Of a stretch of DNA of 21,410 nt, positions 9,485-18,730 are shown one piece after another. The position numbers and the translations under genes are program-made. A model generated the notes under the pieces. That model did not search any database. It was not told the origin of the DNA and worked only from the letters and a program-made list of their open reading frames with translations. Origin of the DNA: Melampsora larici-populina 98AG31 (lineage: Eukaryota > Basidiomycota > Pucciniomycetes > Pucciniales > Melampsoraceae). Position 1 is the stretch's first letter, and each line of letters starts with the position of its first letter. The stretch covers positions 477,388 to 498,797 of the forward strand of contig NW_006768805.1 in the NCBI RefSeq assembly GCF_000204055.1. The letters are read 5' to 3'.

Positions 9485-9820
9485 ATGACCACCATAGAAA
9501 ACCTTCTCACTACCTCAGCCAATTAATGACTCCCCAAATATCATATCTCACTACCCTTTAGAACTATGCAGACTCGAGTTACTCCCCTTACTCCATCAAT
9601 ACATATTTCCCTGCCTCAGTATGTTTATGACTACCTCAGTCACATTTATCACTACCTCTTCTAATCCATGACTACCCAATTAAACAAGTCACTACTTCAA
9701 CTTACCCATGACTCTGCCAACTGCAACCCAACTACTCCATCACAATCATAACTACCTCAACACACGTATCATGACCTAAGGTAGTTATGATCTTAATCAA
9801 AATCGTAACTCAACTACTTC
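9485..9820 (+). repeat. Degenerate tandem array with 20 bp period (ATGACTACCTCA units)
   Basis: Copies of ATGACTACCTCA plus ~8 variable bases start at 9485, 9506, 9526, 9547, then 9627, 9648, 9668, 9688, 9708, 9728, 9748 and 9768; the last six intervals after 9648 are exactly 20. The 9560-9610 part is more worn. At 9745-9757 and 9779-9791 a unit and an inverted unit form a perfect 13 bp stem (ATCATAACTACCT and its complement) with a 21 nt loop. Weak copies continue to about 9930. The array lies directly upstream of the FAR1-like/OTU pseudogene, so it may be the subterminal binding-site array of that element. Confidence 0.75.
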
Positions 9821-10028
9821 AACATACTCATGCCTTGCTTGACATATGAGCTAACTAGCTCACTCAACTCTGAATCTCAAATTCCCACTTACTACTCCAC
9901 ATCCACAACTCAAGTCACTCCCTCAATTTGCATACTCACCATCACCAGCAACCAACATTGGAAGACATAAATCATCTGACCAATAAGTTGACTAGGCCTT
10001 AACACACCTTTTTACTCCTTATACCCAA
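9821..10028 (+). other. Spacer between the 20 bp array and the FAR1-like/OTU pseudogene
   Basis: C/A-rich non-coding sequence with scattered ACTACTCC and CACTCCCTCA words that look like worn units of the 20 bp array. It leads without a recognisable boundary into the pseudogene's first ATG at 10029. Confidence 0.35.
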
Positions 10029-12085
10029 ATGGACAAAAGCTCAACAACGCACAAGTTTGTTTTTCCAGTTCCAAACGTCATTGAACTTTCTGGCTCCAAC
10101 CGTTCAAATATGGACCACCATGTGAAGGACTTCAACACCACCCAACATGGGTACCGAATCCGCATTGGTAACTCCAAGGAGGGTAGCCAATTCATCCACT
10201 ACCACTGCTACCAAGGCAGATTTCCCAGAACAGGGACCAAAAATAAGTTCGCATCAGCTGCCCATTCAAACTCAATGCACAATGCCTACCCCACCAAGAT
10301 GCCTGGCTACTTATCCACACGCACGTTGGGCACAACCACCCCCCAATCCCAAAATTAAACCACAAAAGCCAAGGAAGGCTGCTACCGCAAAGAACAGTAC
10401 CGACATCAAACACACCAAGACTACTTTCATCCCCCTCAAACATGTTGAGACCTCACCATCCTTCAACATCCAATTTAACCAGCCTTTGACAAGGCCAGAT
10501 GTCACTGGTACACATTCAACGGTCTCCAGCATCACAACCAACACCATTGACTCAATGATCGCCAATATACCTAGACGTCCACACGCCATGTCACCAGGCC
10601 GTCAACACAAAGCTTTAACTTTGACTGATGCAATCTTGAGCGACCTAGACAGCCTTCCCACAGGGCCACATGTACCCACAATCACCAATCCTGAAATTCC
10701 AAACCTTCCCACCTTGTTCACATGTGAACAACAAGTATCTGTAAGCACCCTAATACAAAATAACTCGAGGTACCCTGCTTACATGCCAACCTATACTCCA
10801 GGCCAACATTTACCACGCACATTTCGAAGCCATCCCTCACATAGCCCTTGTGACCAGCGACAAACCAGTTCAATCACCAGATGGATTGTATGCATCAGTA
10901 AGTCATATTCATCTGCATCCCACTTGAGAAAATGATGAGGTCTTGATGCAGACATATGAACTTGCAGCTTGATTGGCTAATCAACAACCTCCAGGGCTTA
11001 GCTGACGCCAACAAGTCCACATTGAACCTTGACAATCTCATCCCCAGCCCTCCAATCTACCCTTCCTTGACCTCCTTCACCCCCACTTCCCCTCCCTGCC
11101 TCCAAACCAGCAACCCACACGTTTCTGAACCCAAAACATCAGACCCTGGTAGGCTCCAACACATCACATCCAGGTTCTATCACTTTGCCTCCTGACTGCC
11201 AAATCGACTTGGGGCCCCACACCCACAATAACCTCACGGACAAACCTGAGCAGCCTCCGAAGACACCAAACACACCCCCCACAAAAACACCACCCCTTGC
11301 AAGGGTCACTCACAAACAGGGAGGTGGCCATCCTACAGAAGTCAAGCATTGTCAATCCAGCCCTACCATCCCTTCTTGCCAAGTACCGGATACATGAATG
11401 GCTCAAACCCTATGTCATTGACATGCAAGAAGTCTGAGGTGACGGACACTGCGGTTTCCAGTCAATTGCTGTCTCATTGGGCCAACCTCAGGACACCTGG
11501 TTGGAAATTCGACAAAGGATGCATGATATGTTCAGCAACATGTCAAACATATCCACTCGCTCTTCCTTCCATGAAAGCCGCACCACTGCTTTGGCTTGGC
11601 TCGACACCACCAAACCCAATGTAACTTCCAAGCAACAATATCGGCTCAGCATGCCAGGTTGGGGTGGTGTCATAGCCACAACCTTTTACCGCCCTGTCTT
11701 ACACCACAAACCTGGTTCAAATAGCCAGATGACCTTTCCTTACATGACGCCCCACAACAACAGCCCTCCAATAGTACTCGCACGGGCGGACTATGACTTC
11801 TGCTCCCTATTACTCAATTTCATCATTCCCAATTTCCCAGCCCCTTGTCTTTGCCCTACATGGCAAAGATTCAGTTCCACCAAAGCCTCAAATTGGACCA
11901 ATCCCTGGACTCCGCTGATTGAGACACATGCCACATTTTTGAAGGCCCAAAATAAGGCTTACAGAACCCAAAAAAAAGAAACCAGTATACCTATCAGACT
12001 GACCCAAACCTCTTGTTTTTTTATACCTATTGACCCAATCCTATTGCTTTTTACTATTTTTACCGTACCAATAATACACATCTAA
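10029..12085 (+). pseudogene. FAR1-like / OTU-protease protein of a mobile element, broken
   Basis: The first frame (ATG 10029, to 10358) has GYRIRIGNSKEGSQ followed by a Cys-containing strand, resembling the FAR1-type DNA-binding start of MULE-related proteins. A second frame (10147-10935) is Pro/Thr/Ser-rich with no domain. From about 11222 to 12085 a third frame encodes an OTU-like cysteine protease domain: KPYVIDMQEV, then DGHCGFQSIAVSLG, with the catalytic Asp and Cys at 11441-11452. A TGA at 11435-11437 interrupts this frame two codons before DGHC. Near the end the segment LARADYDFCSLLL occupies the place where the catalytic His before Phe is expected; here it is Asp. The MULE transposase core that usually separates the two domains is absent. 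The gene is frameshifted, stopped and catalytically damaged. Confidence 0.6.
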
Positions 12086-12569
12086 TTATCATTCACTTTT
12101 TACATAAATTGGATATTTTCATGCAATGAAATATGAGTGTGTCATATTATGTTCCAACGTACCTTGGAAATCCCAATCATCATCCTTGAACTGCTCAAAT
12201 TGAGAAATGTTTAGACCACCTGACTTCAGATAGAAAGGACACTACAGCATAAGCACACCACAATCGAAAGCTTCAAAGCTACTAGTTGGTTGCTGAATGA
12301 CCAAGGAATAATTGTACGCTACATTTATTATAGGAATCAACTCACTGATTGCCTTGTGTGAACGTCACTGGCAAGCTATGCATTCAAATTAAGCAGTGTC
12401 AACTGCGAAAAGGTACCTGTTTTCAATACAATGGGATAGTTTGGCTATAGACATGTACAATAACACTGCTCTCTACAAAGTGCAGTTGAATCCATCACCT
12501 CTTTCACACCCCGAACCCCTGCCAATCCATGGCTTTGTCAGGCAGGATGAGGTCCCCTTCGTCGAGTTT
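12086..12569. other. No gene seen; includes the left copy of a 204-bp-spaced repeat
   Basis: 12086-12480 is AT-rich spacer between the OTU pseudogene and the KDZ pseudogene, with no frame I can identify. Minus-strand codons at 12482-12520 read as a second, worn copy of a KDZ C-terminal segment (KEVMDSTA, against TEVMDTTA in the copy at 12685-12722). Confidence 0.45.
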
Positions 12570-12722
12570 GTCGTCCTCAACAAAAAAGATAGGCACCCCC
12601 AGCAAATTGGTCCAAATAGCAGCACTTCTCGCAATCATTGCTTGCCATCAACCAAACAAGCCTTGATCCATGTCCAACAAAAGCTGCAGTTGTATCCATC
12701 ACCTCTGTCAGACCCCAATCCC
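12482..12722 (-). repeat. Direct repeat, two ~38 bp copies 204 bp apart
   Basis: 12481-12518 and 12685-12722 share TGCAGTTG-ATCCATCACCTCT and a following CA-ACCCC-A/G-A-CCC stretch with only scattered differences. On the minus strand both encode related peptides (KEVMDSTA and TEVMDTTA). The offset is 204 bp, that is 68 codons, so the repeat may stem from an in-frame duplication in the C-terminal part of the KDZ gene. Confidence 0.6.
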
Positions 12723-14740
12723 ACCGTTGCAACAGCCTGCATGTTTGCTTAGCAAGTGTAGCAAAGACTAAGTTCCACTCAACTACTTGGATATCTCCTG
12801 TATGTGGAAAGGTAAGACTCAGTGCCATATATACATTATATACTAGCTACTTGGAAGAAACTGACCGTTGGACTCAGACAATTTTGAGGCCTCTACTCAA
12901 CTTTGGTAATCAAGACCACACAGCATCATTTGCTCGACCTCACACCCCAATTGCCGCAGCTCTTCTTTGGATGAAAAATGACTCCAAAACACGAGTATAC
13001 CGTCTTTGGTGCTCTGGCAACTAGCCCAAGGTTTGTCGGGATGATTTAGCGCACTGTCATTCCAGAAAGCATCCAGTAGGTCCATCTGGATGATTTCATC
13101 AAAGGTTGGTTCAGGCAGTCTTTGAGCAGGCCGAGATTGCCTGTTTTAACTGACAGCATGCCTCAGGTACATCTCAGTTTTAGCTTTCAACATCTTCATC
13201 TTCTTTCTTTGTAATTTTCATTCCTTGGCTGCTGGGTCGCCCCTGCGGGTGACAAAATGACTCATGATCAGGAACAGAAGGACAACATATTTTTCAAAGA
13301 AACACTTACCTGTTCTGATAGCAGCATTACTTTGCTGTTGCATTACATCCCACTTGGCCTTGTAACGGAATCCCATTGCAACCTGAACCGCGAGGGCACC
13401 CCGTTTGCACGTGCATCTAGATAGAAGCAGAACGAGGTCACTCAGCCTGCTGATCCAAGGTGTGCGCTTGAAGCAGGGTGTACCAGTGCCATGCCTCACA
13501 TTGACAACCTTGACATTGCCTAGTTCTTGGGCCACCTCTTGAATTTCGAGTTCCAGATTTGCAAGCGACCTTGGCAGTCCAAGCAGTTTCTGACGTTGCT
13601 CAGCAGTTTGTATGGCTGCATTACCAGTGTGTATTGCATTCATTATCTTACTACAATAGAATGTCAGCTTGAAATGATTTTGGATATGATTTGGCCACAG
13701 ACGGGCCAGGAAAGATAGACACCCACCGTGCTTCCAAAAGCTCTTGCTCCAGTTCAATCAAGACCTTGAGTCTTGCTTGATTCTCCTTTGTTCCCACGTC
13801 CATCTCTTTGAGTTGCAACTCACGCTGGCGGCCCCACTGGGCCTAAAAATACTCGTAAGTATGCAACTCATTTGCCTGCAGCAGCTTTGCCAGAGCTTCC
13901 TCTGATGAGAGTAGCTCAGCTATACTTCTTTGTGTCTGCTTTGAGGAAATGCACTATGTTTTTCAATCAAATCAACTTGCCTCATGAATTAGGTCTTGAG
14001 CTATTGGGTCTAAGTTAAATGGTTGTCCGTACCGGCTTTGTTCTTGAACACCTTGTTGGAATGGTTATCCCGAAGGTCCAAGCTGACTAGGCAATGCTGT
14101 TTAGTAGCATACCTCAACAACGACACCAATGGCGCCATCTTCCACCACACGCGTTCCAGACCCTCCCCATTTGATTTGCCTGAGCCCCCGTTAAGTTGGG
14201 GGTTGTATTCTAACTGACATGCCCAGCTGTGTGCATAGGCATGAAACAAAGCAGTACCCAAACATACTTGGTCAGCCTGCTTTGGGTCTGTAAAGACTTG
14301 CGTCTTAATGGATGGAGCAATCATGAAGCAGAATTAATGGCAAGCTTTGGCAACAAAGGCAGCATGTCCAGAATTTGATATCTTTTTAATGGTTTTATCA
14401 AGATTACATCTGATGTTGTATAGCACCCCCACAATAGTGTCTTCATCCCGTTCTTTTGCACATAGGTCAAGGAGCCATTGGCTAAGGGACAGGGCATAAT
14501 GAGACCTGCAGAGGTTGATTGATTGGTTGGTTGAGTTGAGCCCAGCTGCTATGATCAATACGATTATAATTACATGAGTACTGACTTTTCCCCAGTCTGC
14601 ACAATATTGATAAACTTGAGGAGGTGATTGTGCCGTCATGCCATTCCCAATAAGCCAGATTTGTCCATGTTTTTGAAATGCTGTTTCCCTTGTACATCAT
14701 TTTCAGTAGTATGGGCCTCAGTACAAGGGTTCTAATGCAG
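12570..14740 (-). pseudogene. KDZ (Kyakuja-Dileera-Zisupton) transposase, multiply broken
   Basis: Reading leftwards on the minus strand, family landmarks appear in order. At 14733-14600: PCTEAHTTENDVQ, then DKSGLLGMA, a TGA (14636-14638) where Cys is usual, then RHNHLLKFINIV. At 14520-14334: SHYALSLSQWLLDL and VGVLYNIRCNLDK. At 14324-14010: TALFHAYAHSWACQLEYNPQ, then GEGLERVWWKMAPLVSLLRY. At about 13950-13745: a charged helical linker with one TAG. At 13660-13330: HTGNAAIQTAEQRQKLLGLP and LANLELEIQEVAQELG. At 13085-12897: NHPDKPWASCQSTKDGI and KEELRQLGCEV. The N-terminal CxC-type region is missing and pieces are separated by introns, frameshifts and stops. The catalytic LYDIGC Asp is Asn here (14415-14417). 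It is a dead cut-and-paste transposase. Confidence 0.8.
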
Positions 14741-14958
14741 TTGTGTCAGTGAAGATCTTGAGGTCCAGATTCCCAGGCACTTGTTATAGCTGGTCTCACT
14801 GGTTGGACCAAGAGATGAAGGATCATGTCTTTATCAAGCTTCTATTGTGATTGTTGGATGAGAGAAGAGGAAACACAATGTGACGTAATTGCAAACAGAT
14901 AATGAGTCAAACCTGTGACATTTGTACAAGGCCTTTCAGGTGATGTGTAATCATAACA
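14741..14958 (-). mobile_element. Truncated 3' LTR of the chromovirus
   Basis: On the minus strand the sequence immediately after the polypurine tract begins TGTTATGATTACACATCACC, a normal 5'-TG LTR start. About 200 nt of LTR-like sequence follows before recognisable KDZ coding sequence begins near 14733. The distal LTR end is not identifiable and no second LTR exists in the window to align with, so the right limit is inferred from the polypurine tract and the left limit is only approximate. Confidence 0.5.
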
Positions 14959-14960
14959 TT

Positions 14961-14971
14961 ATCCCCCCTTT
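14961..14971 (-). other. Polypurine tract
   Basis: The minus-strand reading is TTAAAGGGGGGATAA directly followed by TG of the LTR. It lies just downstream of the pol stop codons, the expected site for plus-strand priming in a Ty3/gypsy element. Confidence 0.6.
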
Positions 14972-14974
14972 AAC

Positions 14975-17807
14975 ACCCAAACTCCCTCTTGCAAGTTCCG
15001 CGTTCCTTCCACGGACAGCATTAAAAAACCCAATGATTAATAGGGACAAAGCTTTGTCCTCTCAGTTCCTTCTCCATCTCCTTCTGAATTTACTTGCTGC
15101 ATCAGGAAATCTAGTATTAAATTCTTTCAATAACTCTTGACAATTTTTTAAATTTGATTCTGGCTCCCACAAATTATGTTCTCTGCTAAATCCTTCCAGC
15201 TCACTAAGTACTCTTCCTTCTTATATCTTGATCTTGAATCTAAAATTTCAGAAACTTCAAGATCAACTTCTCCTTCAATTTCAATTGCCGGTGGTGTAAT
15301 TTGTTTTCTCTGACTGATTGTATCCTGCTGATGCTTTTGCAATAGTGATACATGCAAAAACGGGTGTACACCTTTCATGGAAGGTGGTAAGTTCAATTCG
15401 TAAGCAGACCGAGAAACCTGAGATACCATGGAAAAAGGACCTAGTCATTGGTCTTCCAATTTAGGGCACGGTCTTGTTGTTGAGATGTTCTTGCCATTTA
15501 ACCACACTTCGTCTCCAATCTTTCATTGAGGTGTTTGTTGCACATGTTTGTCAAATTGTCTTTTCATAGTCTCCTGTGTCATACGTAAACAATCGGTCAA
15601 ATCTGTTTGAACTTCTTCTAAAGTACTCAGTCTTTCTTCCACTATCAGAATGCACTGCTCAGATGATGGGATTCTGTTGAACGTTGGGTTAAAGCTGTAG
15701 TTTGCTTCAAATACAGATACCCCAGTTGCTTTGTGGTCATTGTTATGGTATGCAAACTCAGCCGTTCCCAGTAATCTTTCCCAATCATCCTGGAAATACC
15801 CTACAAAATGACATAAATATTGCTCAATAGCTTTGTTTACTATTTCAGATTGTCCATCAGATCTAGGGTGATGCGCCGTCAAAGGGTGCAACCATATGCC
15901 CAGTTGTCTGTTGATTTCTTGAATGATTTGAGAAATAAAAATGTTCCCCCTGATTGACACTATACATTTAGGTGTCCCATGGAGCTTCCATACATTTCTT
16001 ATCATTAAATCAGCTAGGTCAGTTGCTGTCATGGATTCTCTGCATGGTATAAAATGACTCATTTTCGTTAATCTATCCACCACTGTCAGGATACTGTCAA
16101 ACCTGTTGAATTCTGGCAATTTTGTAATTAGGTCATAAGTATTATCTGTCCAAGGACCAGCTGGGATAGCCAATGGTTCCAGAGTACCCATTGGTTTCTT
16201 CCTGCTTGCCTTAAACCTCAAGCATGAGTTGCAATTGTCTATGTCAAAAATGATTAAAAATGCTATGTTAATGCATAAAAATGCACCATTAATGCACCAT
16301 TAATGAAAAAAAATGCAGCATCAATGCAGAAAAATGCAGTGTTAATGCACATGAAGAATGAATGCAGAATTCCACCTTTTTCAATTTTGTTTGTCCTTCA
16401 GGTCAATCATTTTTCACTTGGGAAAAATACTACATTTGCCCAGTGCCATTGGGTTCTTCCTGCTTGCCTTAACCCTCAAGCATGAGTTGCAATTGTCTAC
16501 GTATCTGTTGAGAAAGGCTTTTTGAGATGGCCATAAGAAGCTCCTGCAACTTAAATGTAACCTTTTAGCTTTGCCTGGGTGACCTGTGATTAATGAATCA
16601 TGACGACTTCTGAGAATGTGATACTTAATATTTTTGTTGTCTAGAACTTCTGCACAGCCACAATTATAAAACACTCCATCCTTCACTTGATAGTTGTTCA
16701 TTGCTGTCTTGATTGAATTGGAAATAGGATTCTCTGTGGTGTTCATCAGTTCAACAATACGGTCATCTTTTTGATTTGACTCTCCAATCATTGATATGAT
16801 TTTGTCATTGGTAAGTACGGGGTTATCATCAACAGGTCCTTTGGTCACTGCTTCTGAAATGCCTAAAACATCCACTTCAAACCAATGTTCAGCATTGTCT
16901 AGATCAATGGTTTTTTCTTCACAGAAAGACTCAAAGCTGTCAACCTCTACCCCAAAAGTGTCTGGTGTAATGTTCTCAGGTCGTAGTAATTGACCAAACG
17001 TGAGGTTTTCAGCATTGCTCGGTGCCAAATCTGGGGGTCTCAAGAAAGCCTCCGCTTTTGCCACTTGCTTCCCTGGTTGAAATTTGATGTGGAAGTCAAA
17101 ACATCCCAATGTTTTGGCCCAACAAGCCTGTTGGGCAGTGAGTTGTTTAGTTGTCATGAAACTTCCAAGGTTACAATGGTCAGTATGAACAATGACTTCT
17201 AATCTGTTAGGGTTGCCTTTGAGATAGTGGTGCCACTCCTTGAAGGCCTATGGCCAACAGCTCTTTATCAAAATTTTTGTAATTGTGCTCCGCTTGCACG
17301 AGAGAGCGCAAGATATGCCACCAAATGAAATTCACCATCATCTTCACTTCTCTGCGATAATATTCCTCACAAATCAAAGTCAGAACAATCACACTCAAGC
17401 ACAAATGGCTTATAAGGATCAGCAATTTTTAACACTGGTGCTGAACAAAATGATTCCTTGAGTGTCTCAAAAGCATTATTGCAGTTGTCAGTGCATTTGT
17501 AAGGAGTATTGAGCCTTGTGAGGTTGTGAAGAGGTCTTGTTGTGTGAGAAATGTGCAAACAGTGATCAATGAATTGCCTATAAAAGTTCAAAAATCCAAT
17601 GAAGCGTTGTAGCTCTGTAATGTTACGGGGTGCCGGCCAATCCCTCACAGCTTTGACCTTTGTTGTGTCCATCTTAACCTTGTTCTCTGAAATTAGCAGA
17701 CCAAGATACTCAACTACAGATTTCAAAAATTCACACTTTTTGGTGTGAAAGAGGGTCCAGAAACGGTATAACAATGTTGTAAATGATTGTAATGAAAAAG
17801 ATATCAT
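14975..17807 (-). pseudogene. Ty3/gypsy chromovirus pol, 5'-truncated and broken
   Basis: In coding order on the minus strand: RT thumb (17770-17650: KKCEFLKSVVEYLGLLIS, TELQRFIGFLNFYRQFI); RNase H start (ECDCSDFDL near 17370), frameshifted into 17425-17207 (NYKNFDKELLAI); RNase H end (CFDFHIKFQPGKQVAKAEA); the HHCC zinc finger (LITGHPGKAKRLHL to DNCNSC); the integrase core (TYDLITKLP, ILTVVDRLTKM, RSDGQSEIVNKAIEQYL); GPF-type motif (LGPFSMV) and chromodomain (VSEILDSRSRYKKEEYLVSW, then NLWEPESN after a frameshift). Fingers and palm of RT, protease and gag are missing. The central integrase Asp is Ile in IVSIRGN. TGA stops lie at 15523-15525 and about 15445, the latter at a position where Trp is usual. 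The chromodomain would have steered insertion to heterochromatin. Confidence 0.85.
16188..16499 (-). repeat. 54 bp direct repeats flanking a 204 bp ATGCA-rich insertion in the integrase gene
   Basis: 16188-16241 and 16446-16499 are identical at 52 of 54 positions and both encode the end of the integrase zinc finger (NCNSCLR-KASRK). Between them lie 204 nt (16242-16445) that are not pol sequence. Part of it (16256-16350) is a worn tandem repeat with units like AAAAATGCAGTGTTAATGCA, about 21-30 nt each. The reading frame stops inside the spacer. The interruption sits exactly between the zinc finger and the catalytic core. Confidence 0.85.
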
Positions 17808-17860
17808 TGTGATTTAAGTGAAAATCAAAAGAAACAATACCTTAGTTAATCTGATGTACT

Positions 17861-18345
17861 TCACTCTGATCCAGCTGAACCTTTAAGGCCTTTCAAATTT
17901 ATTTGCTTCTTTTTCATCACTGATCCAATATGAGTTTCATCCAATACTAATCCTTTCTCTTCTGGATTGTTTCCTTCAAGTTCTTCTACCAAGTCTTCCC
18001 CAACTTCACTGGCAATTTCAAGTCTACCAAACACCAATGTATTCAAGTTACTCTGATGAGTTTGAATTGGTGATGTTTTTTCATTGTTGGAACAAAAATT
18101 TGGGACCACATTTCAAATTTCCAGATTTGATGTCTAAGATTTGGTTGATCAGAATCTTTGATGGGTTCTGGTTTGAAAGTAAGGTGTAGGAGGTTTTTGA
18201 GGTTTCCAGTAACTCGGAGACTTCTTCATATGGTAAGTTTAATACTTCTTGGACTTCCCATCTTAGATAGTCTTTTGAATGACTTAAATCAACTTCAAGA
18301 TCTTCTTCTTGAACCAATATTGATTTTGGATGTTTGCTTCAAGTT
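17861..18345 (-). pseudogene. Unrecognised acidic coding remnant, two overlapping frames
   Basis: On the minus strand one frame (about 18345-18081) reads KSILVQEEDLEVDLSHSK, then EVQEVLNLPYEEVSELL. An overlapping frame (18109-17861) continues with RLEIASEVGEDLVEELEG and MKKKQINLKGLKG before a TGA. Together they look like one Glu/Leu/Ser-rich protein end broken by a frameshift or by an unresolved short intron near 18080-18120. Its position, just beyond the truncated RT end of the chromovirus, could mean an upstream part of that element or an unrelated gene. I recognise no domain. Confidence 0.3.
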
Positions 18346-18730
18346 AAAACGTCTTGGGCTCAAATTTAAGTTGAACGGTGATCAAGTTTGATATCAATCA
18401 GTGAGGAATTTGAGTGGTTGTATGAGTTATAGCAAGGCAATTGAGTGGCTGATATGATTCAAAGATTGATTGATTGAAAGGAAAGTAAGACCAAGTTAGT
18501 CAGCAAATAGTATACATAGTTGATGTAGATAGAAAGCATAAAGAGGACCTTTTGATGTACCACTTACCCAAAGTCAATACAACAATGTGTTAAAACAATG
18601 GTTGGTACATGTCCACATATTGAGAGTGGAAATCTTTGCAACTTTGAGATCTGGCACCAGTTCCGATTATATTGTGGATGATTGAACTCAAACCTACTGA
18701 AATCAAAGGTAGCGTAACTATGGTACAGTA
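18346..18730. other. No gene seen; possible primer-binding-like motif
   Basis: AT-rich spacer. At about 18650-18665 a TCTGGCACCAGTTCCGA stretch resembles a TGG-type primer-binding site and lies ~80-200 nt upstream of the gag-like remnant on the same strand, but no LTR end with CA is visible next to it. Treat this as a weak suggestion only. Confidence 0.25.

Noticed and set aside
9485..9820. 20 bp repeat units as a CRISPR array
   Set aside because: Units are degenerate and contiguous with no constant repeat plus unique spacer structure, and the context is eukaryotic.
10147..10935. 262-residue Pro/Thr/Ser-rich ORF as an independent gene
   Set aside because: It overlaps the FAR1-like frame and lies within the span of one decayed element; the C/A-rich composition makes all frames look open. 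It is kept only as part of the pseudogene.
11705..11725. GGTTCAAAT resembling a tRNA B box
   Set aside because: No matching A box, no acceptor stem pairing and no anticodon arm at the correct distances.
18158..18391. Plus-strand Leu/Arg-rich 77-residue ORF
   Set aside because: It is antisense to the acidic minus-strand frames; Leu/Arg-rich composition is the expected mirror of a Glu/Lys/Ser-rich coding frame.
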